From DASRCB01 sp035653295 (GTDB lineage: Bacteria; Acidobacteriota; Terriglobia; Bryobacterales; Bryobacteraceae), in contig DASRCB010000432.1 in the NCBI GenBank assembly GCA_035653295.1, positions 1 through 23,524 on the forward strand: 23,524 bases of DNA, written 5' to 3'. Made by a program: the position numbers and the translations under genes. How positions within the stretch are numbered: the stretch's first letter is position 1; the number at the start of each line of letters is the position of its first letter. This document shows, piece after piece, positions 1-9,095 of the stretch. The notes beneath the pieces were generated by a model. That model was not told the DNA's origin. It did no database searches and worked only from the letters and a program-made list of their open reading frames with translations.

Positions 1-2442
1 TCCGATCAGCGCCAGCAGCAGCAAGGCGGCGGCGTAGCTTGTGGGATCCAGGTTGTCCACGCCATAGAGCGCCACCCGCAGGAGCTTCGAGCCTGCGGCG
101 GCCAAAGCAGTTCCCGAGCAAACGCCCAGCGCCAAAGGCCAGCAAAACTGCCGCAGCACGGCGGTGAGCACCGACACTGACCGAGCGCCGAGAGCCATGC
201 GAATAGCGATTTCTCGCGTTCGCTGCGTTACCACAAAAGCCACCAGCCCGGCCACTCCGATAGCCGCAAGCAGAATCGCGGTAAGCCCGGCCATGGTCAC
301 GATCGCGGCCCCGTTCTCGATCTGTTCCACGTTCTCGCGATACAGCACTTTGATCTGCCGGATCTCCGGAAAGATCGAGTCATCGAGACGCGCGGAAATC
401 GCTTTTGCAGCGGGTGCGAGTAACTCGGGCCGGCCAGCGGAGCGGATAATGAGGACCATGTCCGGCATGTCGTCCGCTTGTGCGGCCCAATACTGCTCCA
501 CAGCGTCATCGTCGCTGAGCGCGTTAATGTGAGCGTCCGCCACCACGCCGATAACGGTGTCCGGATTCGCGCCATCGCCCATCGTTTTTCCCAGCGGATT
601 CTCTCCGGGCCACTGCCGCCGCGCGAACGATTCGCTGATAACCACGGCGTGCTTCTCGCCGCGGAAGAACGTCCTTCCCGTACGCAGCGGAATGCCCATG
701 GTCGCAAAGAAATCCGGCGCCACCCAGTTGGGATAGATGGTCACCGCGCGGCCGCCAATCTCCATCCTGGAATTGGCGACGATGTGCCCCAGCGGAGGAA
801 GCTTCACCAGCGATACTGCACTCACCCCAGGCCAGGTCCGCAGCCGGTCCTCCATTCGATCCAGGTATTCCCGCGCGGCGGCTGGCTTGTATCCGTGCCG
901 CCCGAGTTGTGGATCGACGGACAGAAGCTGCGCGTATCCGAAACCGGGATCCGTATAGAGCGCATGGTACATCGCGCGCACCAGCAGTGCCGCCACGATG
1001 AGCAGCACAGCGCTGGCGGCGATCTGCGCGCCTACAAGGATCTGCCGCGCCGTCGTTTTGTGCTGCCGCTGGCGTGCAATCTGAAGCGCTGGGGTAAGCC
1101 CGAAAAGCACGGAGGCGATGATGGTAATTCCCGCTGTAAACAGCAGCACACGCCAGTCGGGCATGGCGCTCAGCCACTTTGGCGCATCGAGTCTCATCAG
1201 AACCACCCGGAGGACGGCGCACGCGCCGGCCAGCGCCGCGGCCGAACCCAGAACGCCGAGCATCAGACTCTCCGTGCAGAGCTGCCGGAAGATACGGCCG
1301 CGGCCGGCGCCAATGGAGATGCGAATTCCGATCTCGTGCTGTCGCGTCACCGCCCTGGCCAGCATGAGCGCGCCGACATTGGCGCATGACACGATAAGAA
1401 TCAGCAAGGCCAGCACACCGATCATTTCCGCGACGCGATAGATCTCCGGCTGCATGACCTGCAGGTGGCCCCCCGGAGAGATCTGAAGAAACTCCTGGTC
1501 CCAGACCGCTTCCGGATGCTGCCTGCGAAGCTGATTGGTAAGCGAGCGCAACTCCTGTTCGGCCGCCGCCGCACTCACGCCTGGCGCCAGCCTGCCCCAC
1601 ATCCGCACGCTCGAATTCGTCCAGTCCTGGAGAACCGTGCTGTGTGCGACAAGGTAAGGTTGCTGTGCAATGGGCAGCCACAGATCCGGGTGCTGGCCGC
1701 CGAAGGAGGCGAAGGCAAACGGAGTAACCCCGGCCACAGTCACAGGCTTGCCATTCAAGCGAATTACGCGGCCAACAATATTCGGATCGCTGGCGAATCG
1801 GCGCTGCCACAGCTCATAGCTCAGAACCACGGCGGCATTCGCTTCGGCGCTGCCGTCATCTGTCACCTCGAACAGCCGGCCATATGCCGCCCGTGTTCCC
1901 AGCTCGGTGAAGTAGTTGGCGGTGACGAAAGAAACGCTTGTGGGCTGCAGGTCCCGGTCGATCTGCATGGGGGGCATGCCCAGCACCGCAATGGCGGCGG
2001 ACAACGTCGTCGCGTGCTCGCGATAAAACAGAAACGACGGATACGACATCTCGCTGGTGTAGCTGGTCGGCGAGCGGCGCTCCAGCCGCACAATGCGATC
2101 CGCGGCGGGAACCGGCAGCGGCTTCAGAGCGACCATGTTGAACAAGCTGAAGACGGCCACGTTGACGCCGATTCCAATCGCCAGCACCACCACCGCCGTC
2201 AGCGTGAATCCGGGAGAGCGGAGAAGAATTCGCAGCCCGTAACGAACATCCTGCATCAGCCGGTCGAGCCAGCCCCAGCCCCACGACTCGTTCGCCTGCT
2301 CGCGCAACCGAAGCATATTGCCGAAGTTGCGCCTCCCTTCGAGCGCGGCCATCTCACGATGGAACTCCATGTCCTGCCGCAGCTCCGCATCCAGCCGCCG
2401 CCGGTTCATCAGATACCAGATCCGCCGAAAAAATTCGCTCAT
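1..2442 (-). CDS. ADOP-type (acidobacterial duplicated orphan permease) FtsX/MacB-family ABC permease, C-terminus cut by window edge
   Basis: An uninterrupted frame of 814 codons runs from ATG at 2442 to the window edge. It begins MSEFFRRIWYLMNRRRLDAE, the short amphipathic prefix typical of ADOP permeases. TM1 follows at about residues 75-100 (GFTLTAVVVLAIGIGVNVAV), then a MacB-like periplasmic domain. A first FtsX domain lies near 335-425 (VSCANVGALMLARAVTRQHE) and a second near 700-814, with the duplicated motif REIAIRMALGAR. The family is about this length, so only a few C-terminal residues are missing. A GAGG ribosome-binding site sits about 6 nt before the ATG. It lies 27 bp behind the PadR gene, the normal ADOP arrangement, so it is probably co-transcribed and PadR-controlled. 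No ATPase gene is adjacent, as usual for this family. The exported substrate is unknown. Confidence 0.93.
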   Translation of the reverse strand, partial: MSEFFRRIWYLMNRRRLDAELRQDMEFHREMAALEGRRNFGNMLRLREQANESWGWGWLDRLMQDVRYGLRILLRSPGFTLTAVVVLAIGIGVNVAVFSLFNMVALKPLPVPAADRIVRLERRSPTSYTSEMSYPSFLFYREHATTLSAAIAVLGMPPMQIDRDLQPTSVSFVTANYFTELGTRAAYGRLFEVTDDGSAEANAAVVLSYELWQRRFASDPNIVGRVIRLNGKPVTVAGVTPFAFASFGGQHPDLWLPIAQQPYLVAHSTVLQDWTNSSVRMWGRLAPGVSAAAAEQELRSLTNQLRRQHPEAVWDQEFLQISPGGHLQVMQPEIYRVAEMIGVLALLILIVSCANVGALMLARAVTRQHEIGIRISIGAGRGRIFRQLCTESLMLGVLGSAAALAGACAVLRVVLMRLDAPKWLSAMPDWRVLLFTAGITIIASVLFGLTPALQIARQRQHKTTARQILVGAQIAASAVLLIVAALLVRAMYHALYTDPGFGYAQLLSVDPQLGRHGYKPAAAREYLDRMEDRLRTWPGVSAVSLVKLPPLGHIVANSRMEIGGRAVTIYPNWVAPDFFATMGIPLRTGRTFFRGEKHAVVISESFARRQWPGENPLGKTMGDGANPDTVIGVVADAHINALSDDDAVEQYWAAQADDMPDMVLIIRSAGRPELLAPAAKAISARLDDSIFPEIRQIKVLYRENVEQIENGAAIVTMAGLTAILLAAIGVAGLVAFVVTQRTREIAIRMALGARSVSVLTAVLRQFCWPLALGVCSGTALAAAGSKLLRVALYGVDNLDPTSYAAALLLLALIG

Positions 2443-2469
2443 AGAAACCTCGACCGCCGTATCAACGCG

Positions 2470-2805
2470 CTACGCAGTTCGAAGAACGTCCTGGATGGCC
2501 TGGGTGATGCGGCCATAGCTGGACAACTCATGTTTCAGCTGCGCCTTCCCCGGCGCCGTCAGACGATAGAACCGCACCTTGCGATTGGTTTCCGATATGC
2601 CCCACTGGGCCTCAACCCATCCCTTTCGCAACATTTTCTGGAGCGTGGGATAGAGCAGGCCTTCTTCGACCGCAAGGACATCGCTGGACAGCAAATGGAT
2701 CCGCTGTGCGATCGCGTATCCGTGCAGCGGCTCGGACTGGAGCACGCGCAGGATAAGCATCGGCAGAGCTCCCGCCGGACTCATCGCACCAGGCATATCG
2801 CTCAT
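2470..2805 (-). CDS. PadR-family transcriptional regulator (acidobacterial ADOP-linked type)
   Basis: Small winged-helix repressor of about 111 residues. The wHTH reads LHGYAIAQRI, then EEGLLYPTLQKMLRKGWVEA, then the wing FYRLTAPGKAQL, which is the standard PadR pattern. The C-terminal helix is short, as in the acidobacterial subfamily that accompanies ADOP permeases. The frame has ATGs at 2817, 2811, 2805 and 2796. I prefer 2805 (MSDMPGAM) because a TTGACA/TAATAT promoter places its -10 at 2816-2821, over the 2817 ATG. The transcript would then start around 2807-2810 and be nearly leaderless. A palindrome over the -10 suggests autoregulation. The ADOP gene follows after 27 bp. Confidence 0.9.
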   Translation of the reverse strand: MSDMPGAMSPAGALPMLILRVLQSEPLHGYAIAQRIHLLSSDVLAVEEGLLYPTLQKMLRKGWVEAQWGISETNRKVRFYRLTAPGKAQLKHELSSYGRITQAIQDVLRTA

Positions 2806-2813
2806 ACGCATAA

Positions 2814-2828
2814 GCATATTAGGTATGC
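2814..2828. promoter_or_regulatory. Candidate PadR operator (inverted repeat over the -10)
   Basis: GCATA-TTAGG-TATGC is a perfect 5-bp inverted repeat with a 5-bp centre. It covers the -10 of the padR promoter. PadR proteins commonly bind AT-rich dyads of this kind in their own promoters. Nearby GCATATC and CATACGC half-site-like words (about 2793-2810) may extend the site. Assignment to this PadR is an inference from position. Confidence 0.5.
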
Positions 2829-2842
2829 ACGACAGATGTCAA
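2816..2842 (-). promoter_or_regulatory. Sigma70-like promoter of the padR-ADOP operon
   Basis: On the minus strand a perfect -35 TTGACA (2842-2837) is followed after 15 bp by TAATAT (2821-2816). The 15-bp spacer is short; a 17-bp reading gives the weaker hexamer ATATGC. The position fixes the likely PadR start at 2805 or 2796 rather than 2817. Confidence 0.6.
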
Positions 2843-2948
2843 GCCTTCTGCTTTCGGCAATGGCGGCGCTGTTACCGTCCCTGCCGGATGATGTCGTGAA
2901 TCATGGCTGATTGCCGCTCGCCCGCAACGGCATCTTCCCCGGAGGCAC

Positions 2949-4709
2949 TCACGACGCTGCGTGTTCGAAGTGGGCCTCGATCTCCTCCAGAGTTTTCCCC
3001 CGTGTCTCGGGCAGGAAAAACGCGGCAGTGATGAAGTAGATTACCGTGCACGCGGCGAATCCAAAGAAGACGGTCGAGTATCCGTATCTGCCCACTGTTG
3101 GAAGGAAGATTGCCGCGATGGTGGTTGAGACGCCCTGGTTCAGCAGCAGCGCGATACTCATCCCGTTCGAGCGTATACGCGTGGGCATTAACTCGGAAAG
3201 CGCCAGCCAGACGCAGACGCCCGGCCCGACGGCATAGAACGCAGTAAACACAAACAGGGTGAGCGCCACCAACCAGCCATTCCCGGTGCTGGGCATCGGA
3301 GTAATGAGGGCGTTCTCGATCTTCAGCGGCGCGCTGCGGGCAGCGTCCAGATCGCCGGTGGGATTGGAGAAAAAAGCCACAACCTTGTTGGCCGGCACAG
3401 CGGCCTCGCGCGTGATCTCCAGCGGCTTGGCGCTCATGTCGTCAGAGCGCGCGGCCTTCGTGGCTGCCCGGAAATCACCGTAAGAGTAAATGATGATCAT
3501 GGACGTGGGCCGGCCCTCGATCCGCCTGCCCGCATCACCAGCCGCAGTCAAAAGCTCCCGTGCGGTGTTCTCGTCATAGCCAAGCTGGAGTTTCTGGTCG
3601 GGCGTCACCCTGGCCTGCACTGCATTTCGCGCATCGACGCGCAGCTTCTCAGGCCGCCAAAACAGGAATCCGGTGCAGATGAGCGTGGCAATGATTCCCG
3701 CCGTTCCGAGCGACAGCAGGAACTTGCGGCCTTTTCTGTCCACCAGCATGACCCCGCCCGCCGTGAAGAGGAAATTCATGATGGTGAAGATGACGTAGCC
3801 CCAGTGCGCCGCTATATCCGAAAGGCCACTCTGGATGAGAATGTTGGTGTTGTAGGCGATGATCGAATTGATTCCCGTCGCCTGATTGCAGGCGAGAATG
3901 ATGCAGGCGAGAACGAAAGGGATGACGTACTTGCGGCGCAGCAGCGACTCGCGGGTTTTCGTCCCCTCGGCGCCCCGAGCGGCGGAAGCCGTCTCCTCCA
4001 TTTCGCGCAGCTCGAGATCAGCCTGAGCAGGCGGACGCGAGCGCAGCAGAGCGGCTCGCGCGGCCTCCTTTCTGCCCCGGCGGAACAACCATCGGGGCGA
4101 TTCGGCCACGATAAAGCTGCCCAGAACGAACAGCACGCCGGGAGGAAGAGAGACCCAGAAAATACTGCGCCACGCGATGTCTTCGAACGCGAGCACCTTC
4201 GCCGGATCGCCGAGGCTGGAAACGGCATTCACGCGGTAGCTGAAATACATGCCCACCAGCGCGGCGGCGACGATCCCCAGCGTGAGCAGCCACTGGAAGA
4301 TGCCGGTTCCTTTCCCGCGGTTCGAGGCGCCCAGGCACTCGGCCAGATAAAGCGGGACGACCACTCCAATCAGTCCGGCGCTGACCCCCTGCAGCAGCCG
4401 CCCCAGCACGAGTGGTCCATATCCGTGGGCGAGCGCAATGGTCGGGATACTGACTACGAACAGAACGCCGCTGAGCGCCATCACGGTCCTTCGGCCCATC
4501 CAATCCGACAAGACGCCGGCGAACAGAGTCGAGATGACGCTGCCCAGCAGCACCGCGGCCACGACGATGGAGAGCTGTCCGGCGGTCAGGCCCGAAGTCG
4601 CCTCGAGATACGGCAGAGCGCCCGCAATGATGCCGACATCCACTCCGTACAGCAGGCCGCCGAGTCCGGCGACAAGCAGAAGAAACCGGTTGTACGTTTG
4701 CAGTCCCAT
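2949..4709 (-). CDS. MFS transporter, sugar-porter family, with large inserted loop
   Basis: 586-residue membrane transporter. Sugar-porter signatures appear in order: GLLYGVDVGIIAGALPYL (TM1), DWMGRR (loop 2-3, about residue 69), AESPRWLFRRGR (about 202-213), the TM7 motif NQATGINSIIAYNTN (about 275), DRKGRK (about 324), and LPETRGKTLEEIE near the C-terminus (about 566-578). These support sugar or polyol uptake by proton symport or facilitation. The protein exceeds the usual 450-500 residues because about 125 mostly hydrophilic residues (about 352-477) sit between the predicted TM9 and TM10. The M20 peptidase gene ends 53 bp upstream on the same strand, so they may share a transcript. Substrate cannot be read from the sequence. 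No strong ribosome-binding site was seen. Confidence 0.9.
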   Translation of the reverse strand: MGLQTYNRFLLLVAGLGGLLYGVDVGIIAGALPYLEATSGLTAGQLSIVVAAVLLGSVISTLFAGVLSDWMGRRTVMALSGVLFVVSIPTIALAHGYGPLVLGRLLQGVSAGLIGVVVPLYLAECLGASNRGKGTGIFQWLLTLGIVAAALVGMYFSYRVNAVSSLGDPAKVLAFEDIAWRSIFWVSLPPGVLFVLGSFIVAESPRWLFRRGRKEAARAALLRSRPPAQADLELREMEETASAARGAEGTKTRESLLRRKYVIPFVLACIILACNQATGINSIIAYNTNILIQSGLSDIAAHWGYVIFTIMNFLFTAGGVMLVDRKGRKFLLSLGTAGIIATLICTGFLFWRPEKLRVDARNAVQARVTPDQKLQLGYDENTARELLTAAGDAGRRIEGRPTSMIIIYSYGDFRAATKAARSDDMSAKPLEITREAAVPANKVVAFFSNPTGDLDAARSAPLKIENALITPMPSTGNGWLVALTLFVFTAFYAVGPGVCVWLALSELMPTRIRSNGMSIALLLNQGVSTTIAAIFLPTVGRYGYSTVFFGFAACTVIYFITAAFFLPETRGKTLEEIEAHFEHAAS

Positions 4710-4762
4710 GGTGCGCAGTGGCCGGGCCCCGTTTGCCCGCCCAGATCAGCGTATCAGCACCA

Positions 4763-6058
4763 TCAGGCCCCGCACCATTCCAGCGCCGCCGCGAGGAGAG
4801 TTGCGGCGGTGTCGAGCACGGATGGGACCTCGACATACTCGTCGGGATTGTGCGCCCCAGCGCCCCGGGGTCCAAAGAGCAGAGTGGGAATACCGAACTC
4901 GCGCTGCACCAGTCCGGCGTCGCACGGATAGGGAGCGGCGGTGACCTTTACGGGAGTCCCAAGGGTGGCGGTTGCGCAGTCGACGAAGCACCGGCTCCAG
5001 TCGTGGTCCGGCGCAAGCGCGTGACCCTGGAGCGGCGGATCATAGGCGAGCTTCCAGGAGAGCGGATGATCCCTGAAGAATGGATCGTCACGGCAAAACG
5101 CGTCGAGCGAGGCTCGGACCTCGGTGAGGACGCGCTCTTCCTGTTCGTCTGGCATGAACTGAAAGTAGACCCTCACCGCCGCGGTCAGGGGAACGCTGTA
5201 AGGCTCGGTCATATCAAACCGGTTCGCTTCGACGGCCAGCACCTGAACGGGTGTCGGATCGTCAAAACCGCGATATGCCTCGTGCGGCGTTACGGACTTT
5301 CTCCGCGCAACCCACGTGTCTACCCAGCCGAGCAGCCGGCCCATGGCGATTGCCGGCGAGACAACTTCGCCGCTGGAGAAATAACCCGCTGCATTTCCCG
5401 CTTCACATGCGATGTCGATTACTGCGCCCCCGCGTGTGGCCAGAAAAACTTCCATTTGGGTTCCCTCCGGAATGACGCAGGCGTCGGCGGTCGGACCGTG
5501 CAGTCTGGCCGCAAGCGTGCCTCCGCCGCCGCCCCATTCCTCATCGACCACGGACTCGGCGTAAACGTCGCCACCCGGTCGAATACCGTGCTTACGCAAG
5601 GCGCAAATCGCGCCGAACTGAGCCGCGAGGCCGCCTTTCATGTCGAAACTGCCGCGCCCGAACAAGCGTCCATCACGGACTACGCCGGACCATGGGCTCC
5701 CGGTCCACTGGCCGTGGCCTTCGGGGACGGTATCCATGTGCCCGTTAAAGAGCACGCTCCGCCCGCGGCCCGCGCCGCCAATGCGGGCCAGCACATTCCG
5801 GCGGCCGCGGTAATCGCGGTCCCGTCTGACGCATCGATGGCCCGAGGCGGTGATGAAGTCCGTCTCGTAAACCTCGGTATCCACTGAATACGTCCGGAGG
5901 AACTCTGCCAGAACGGACTGTCCGGCGTCCTCATTCCCATTCGGAGGGATGGCCACGGTATTTGCTTTGACCAGTTCGGCCAGGAGCCGGATGATGTCGT
6001 CCCGAAGCGGCGCCAGAAGCTCTTTGGCTCTGCGGGCGGAGGAAGCTGCAACGCTCAT
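4763..6058 (-). CDS. M20-family metallopeptidase/deacylase (ArgE/DapE/carboxypeptidase-G2-like)
   Basis: 431-residue cytosolic di-zinc hydrolase; no signal peptide. Metal-site motifs are intact: HMDTVP (His107, catalytic Asp109), FDMKGG (bridging Asp139), VDEEWGG (catalytic Glu173 and ligand Glu174), PEGT (Glu198) and the C-terminal AHNPDEY (His403). The lid/dimerisation domain lies at about 205-320. The usual 'GxxAH' stretch there reads GNAAGYFSSGE, so the customary His that reaches the partner's active site is not evident. M20 enzymes remove N-acyl groups or C-terminal residues; the substrate here is unknown. GAGGGAG lies upstream of the ATG but rather far, so the start is reasonable but not certain. 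The MFS gene follows after 53 bp. Confidence 0.88.
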   Translation of the reverse strand: MSVAASSARRAKELLAPLRDDIIRLLAELVKANTVAIPPNGNEDAGQSVLAEFLRTYSVDTEVYETDFITASGHRCVRRDRDYRGRRNVLARIGGAGRGRSVLFNGHMDTVPEGHGQWTGSPWSGVVRDGRLFGRGSFDMKGGLAAQFGAICALRKHGIRPGGDVYAESVVDEEWGGGGGTLAARLHGPTADACVIPEGTQMEVFLATRGGAVIDIACEAGNAAGYFSSGEVVSPAIAMGRLLGWVDTWVARRKSVTPHEAYRGFDDPTPVQVLAVEANRFDMTEPYSVPLTAAVRVYFQFMPDEQEERVLTEVRASLDAFCRDDPFFRDHPLSWKLAYDPPLQGHALAPDHDWSRCFVDCATATLGTPVKVTAAPYPCDAGLVQREFGIPTLLFGPRGAGAHNPDEYVEVPSVLDTAATLLAAALEWCGA

Positions 6059-6291
6059 AAGTGCTATTACACTCCCTCAAAGACCGCAACCGGTTAATCA
6101 GGTCAGCCGGTAGCCGCCGCATGAATTATTGGCGGCGTGGATGTGGCAATGCCCGATCGATCAGATGCGCCACTCGCCGCCCGTCGTTAGACAGGTGCAC
6201 AGAATCAGGCCGAAGAAGCCGCGGGTGAGGTGGTTCCCGTCTCTGGCTGCATCTGACTGCCCGTTTCGAGCGCCGCGGTCCTGCGCGCCGA

Positions 6292-7716
6292 TCAAGGGAT
6301 CGGGGACGGATGTTTCTCGGGAACAGGCGGCTCGTGCTGGATATGGATTTTCCCCATGGAATACCAGCCGTCCTCCTGCCTTCCGGCTATGGCGAGCTTT
6401 ATCGCCGGGTTGCGCGAGACAGGGTCGAGGATCGCCAGCGAGAGATCGTAATCGCCTGCCGGCATGTCGGCGGGGATGAACACGGAGTCATCGTAAATGC
6501 TGTCACCGGGAAGCCACGTGCGAATATCGGCATCGGTGGGCAGGATCTGCGTGCGGCCGTTCCCACTCAGACGCAGCGCCAGCGGATACTGCCTGTAACA
6601 CGGCGCTACACCCTTGTTTTCCCACCATGTGGTGAACGACAGCTTTCCCTGTGCCGCAAGCGCTGCCGGATACGTGAACCGCCGCAGCACCAGGCGATAG
6701 CCCATCTTCCTGAGCCATTCGCGGACCTGTGGCTCCCACTGCACGGGCACCGGCGACGACTTGGCGTTGAACGACGAAATATGCCATTTCAGCGACTGGT
6801 CGATGATGTAATTCACGTCCCAGCCCTTGTCCAGCCAGTGCTGCATGACCCAGCAGACCTCAAACGAAACAGGCGCTTTTTTCCAGGCATCCTGCATACC
6901 GTCGAGGATGATCGATTCCGGGTACAGGTCGAGCATGTGCGAGAAGGTGGGCGAGAACCCTCCCATGTCGCCCAGACAGTCGACGCGCCAGCCGACGTTT
7001 GCTTTCGCGATGGCGTACTTGTTCGTCTTCGGGTCGGTGAGCATCATGACCAGCGGCGTTTTGCGGAAGGCTTCGAGGTAAGCGTCCACCAGCGCGCGCC
7101 GCGTCGTATCGGTGAGACGGTCCGCGCCTGCGCCTTCGCCCCATGCGCCAACAATGGCGAGGTCCACGCTCTCCAGATCGGGATTGCCGTCGTAGCGCTG
7201 GCCGGCCTCACGGATGAGACGCCCGAAGTGCTCGGCATAACGCGGATTCTCGGGGTTGGTGCGCCACTTCGCGATCGGCAGGCGGCCCTTTTCGTCACCC
7301 ATTCGGGCGCGATACCAGTCGGGGACGTCGTTATTTTCATCTGTGCCGTACGGAGCGATGCGCAGCATCAGCGTCTGCTTTCGATCATGCGCAGTGCGCA
7401 GAGCGGTGTCGATCAGATCCCAGCGATATCTGCCCTCTTCCGGCTCGAGGAACTTCCAGTAAATTCTGAAGTACGCGATGGAGGTGTCCGGATAGTGGTC
7501 GTTTGTCAGCGTGCCGTGGAAAGCCTGGTAAGCAATCGGATACCCTTCGGTCCACTTCTGACCGGCGTTCAGCGCGTCGCCGTTGAAGCGCTGAAACGTC
7601 ATGAAGCCGATGCCAGGATTGACGAGGACGTCGTCGATCTCTTTGGGGCGAACGGTGATGATCTCCTGCGCGAAGGAGGTAATCAGAAGGACGTGGCAGA
7701 GGAGTGCGGTTCGCAT
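6292..7716 (-). CDS. Secreted TIM-barrel glycoside-hydrolase-like protein with DUF4832 domain
   Basis: 474 residues. MRTALLCHVLLITSFAQ looks like a signal peptide cleaved near residue 16. Residues about 30-340 resemble a (beta/alpha)8 barrel of the GH42/GH5 type: YFRIYWKFLEPEEGRYRWD (about 82-100) is the classic 'glycosidase after strand 2' pattern. Glu194 in VGAWGEG is a plausible acid/base. The C-terminal beta-sandwich, from about 345, carries FTTWWENKGVAPCYRQYPLA, a DUF4832 hallmark. It probably acts on polysaccharide outside the cytoplasm; the substrate is not evident. The frame stays open upstream to 8433, but that part lies over the decarboxylase gene and is not coding in character, so I start at 7716, 23 bp after the decarboxylase stop. 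Confidence 0.85.
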   Translation of the reverse strand: MRTALLCHVLLITSFAQEIITVRPKEIDDVLVNPGIGFMTFQRFNGDALNAGQKWTEGYPIAYQAFHGTLTNDHYPDTSIAYFRIYWKFLEPEEGRYRWDLIDTALRTAHDRKQTLMLRIAPYGTDENNDVPDWYRARMGDEKGRLPIAKWRTNPENPRYAEHFGRLIREAGQRYDGNPDLESVDLAIVGAWGEGAGADRLTDTTRRALVDAYLEAFRKTPLVMMLTDPKTNKYAIAKANVGWRVDCLGDMGGFSPTFSHMLDLYPESIILDGMQDAWKKAPVSFEVCWVMQHWLDKGWDVNYIIDQSLKWHISSFNAKSSPVPVQWEPQVREWLRKMGYRLVLRRFTYPAALAAQGKLSFTTWWENKGVAPCYRQYPLALRLSGNGRTQILPTDADIRTWLPGDSIYDDSVFIPADMPAGDYDLSLAILDPVSRNPAIKLAIAGRQEDGWYSMGKIHIQHEPPVPEKHPSPIP

Positions 7717-7739
7717 TGGCGTTTTACAGGCTCTGCCTA

Positions 7740-9095
7740 TTATGAAAGGACGCGGGCAGCGCAACGGAGAATGGCGGCCAGGCTCTTCTCCACGTCGTCG
7801 TCCGTCGTTGCCCAGGAAGAAACACTGATCCGCATCGCCGTCCGCCCATGCCATTCTGTTGGACCGCACCAGCACGTGCCGTCCTGCTGCACCGCCTCGA
7901 TCACCTGCCGCGTTCGCGCCGCGCCGCCGAAGGCAACCAGCACCTGGTTCAGCACAACGTCGTTGAGAATCTCGCATCCGGCGGCGCGCAGTCGTTCGGA
8001 GAACAGCCGCGCAAAACGGCAGTTGCGATCGATGAGCTCGGCCAGCCCCGACCGTCCCAGCGACTTCAGCGCGGCCCAGATCTCCACGCCTCGCGCTCGC
8101 CGCGAAAGCTCCGGGGTAAATTGCGATGGCTCGCGATGCTCCCCCTGCGGCAAATACGCCGCTGTCACGGACATCGCGCTTTTCAGGGCCGCCGCGTTGC
8201 GCACGAACGCGAGCCCACTGTCGTAGGGCACATTCAGCCATTTGTGTGCGTCGGTGGCCCACGAGTCCGCCTCCGCAACACCTTCGGTCAGATGCGCGTG
8301 CCTCGGGCTCGCCGCCGCCCACAGCCCGAACGCGCCGTCCACGTGAACCCAGGCGCCGAACGAGTGCGCGCGATCGCAGATCTCGCGCGCCGGATCGAAT
8401 GCACCCGTGTTGACATTCCCCGCCTGGATGCACACGATCGCCGGACCCTCAGATCGAGGGAGTTCCGCCGCGATCATTCGCCCTTGTTCATCGGCGGGCA
8501 CACGAACCACCCGCGAACGGCCCAGCCCAAGCATCCCCAGCGCCTTGATCATGGACGGATGCGCCTCCTCGCCCACGATGACTGTAATGGGCGGGGCGCC
8601 AAAGAGACCGTCAGCTTCGACATTCCAGCCGGCGCGCGCCAGCACTGCATGCCGGGCAGCCGCGAGGGCCGTAAAGTTCGCCACCGTGGCGCCGGTCACA
8701 AACCCCGCACCACAGCCTGCCGGCAGCTTTAAAACATCGAGCAGCCACTTCAGCGCGACCTCCTCCAGCACTGTACCGACCGGGGACGCCACAAAAAGGC
8801 CCGGGCACTGGTCCCAGGCCCCGGCGAGCCAGTTCGCCGCGAGCGCCGCGGGCAAGGCGCCGCCAATGACAAACCCGAAATACCGCGGCCCGGCCATGCC
8901 CACGGTGGCCGGCGATCCCACCCGATCCAGCATTGAGAGCACTTGCTCTGCCTGGGCCGGCCCGTCCGGCAGCGATTCATCGAACTCGGCCAGCCCGGAC
9001 AGCGCTTGCGCCGAAGGCGCCACGCTGCGCTCCGCCAGGTCCTCCAGATACCGTGCAGCGCGCTTCGCGACATCGTTCAGTAGCTCTCGCATCAT
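7740..9095 (-). CDS. PLP-dependent group II decarboxylase (aromatic-L-amino-acid/glutamate decarboxylase-like)
   Basis: 451-residue fold-type I PLP enzyme. The Schiff-base lysine is Lys285 in TDAHKWLN, the cofactor Asp253 is in HVDGAFG, and the phosphate/ring region is TGATVANFTALAAAR (about 134-148). The GPRYFGFVIGG motif (about 69-79) near the N-terminus is typical of the family, as is the length. It likely decarboxylates an amino acid, but the residues visible do not fix which one, and a few family members act as lyases. The DUF4832 gene follows after 23 bp, suggesting a two-gene operon. Two adjacent ATGs at 9095 and 9092 are equally possible starts. Confidence 0.9.
   Translation of the reverse strand: MMRELLNDVAKRAARYLEDLAERSVAPSAQALSGLAEFDESLPDGPAQAEQVLSMLDRVGSPATVGMAGPRYFGFVIGGALPAALAANWLAGAWDQCPGLFVASPVGTVLEEVALKWLLDVLKLPAGCGAGFVTGATVANFTALAAARHAVLARAGWNVEADGLFGAPPITVIVGEEAHPSMIKALGMLGLGRSRVVRVPADEQGRMIAAELPRSEGPAIVCIQAGNVNTGAFDPAREICDRAHSFGAWVHVDGAFGLWAAASPRHAHLTEGVAEADSWATDAHKWLNVPYDSGLAFVRNAAALKSAMSVTAAYLPQGEHREPSQFTPELSRRARGVEIWAALKSLGRSGLAELIDRNCRFARLFSERLRAAGCEILNDVVLNQVLVAFGGAARTRQVIEAVQQDGTCWCGPTEWHGRTAMRISVSSWATTDDDVEKSLAAILRCAARVLS

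Noticed and set aside
524..1810. A 428-codon minus-strand frame within the permease gene
   Set aside because: It is out of frame with the ADOP protein, whose motifs run continuously through this region.
6288..6303. CCGATC-AAGG-GATCGG hairpin at the end of the DUF4832 gene as a terminator
   Set aside because: It includes the stop codon and has no U-tract on the coding strand; too short to call.
7717..8433. Upstream extension of the DUF4832 frame, suggesting a 713-residue fusion
   Set aside because: This part overlaps the decarboxylase in another frame and is low-complexity Arg/Gly/Ala-rich; a signal peptide and start at 7716 explain the gene better.
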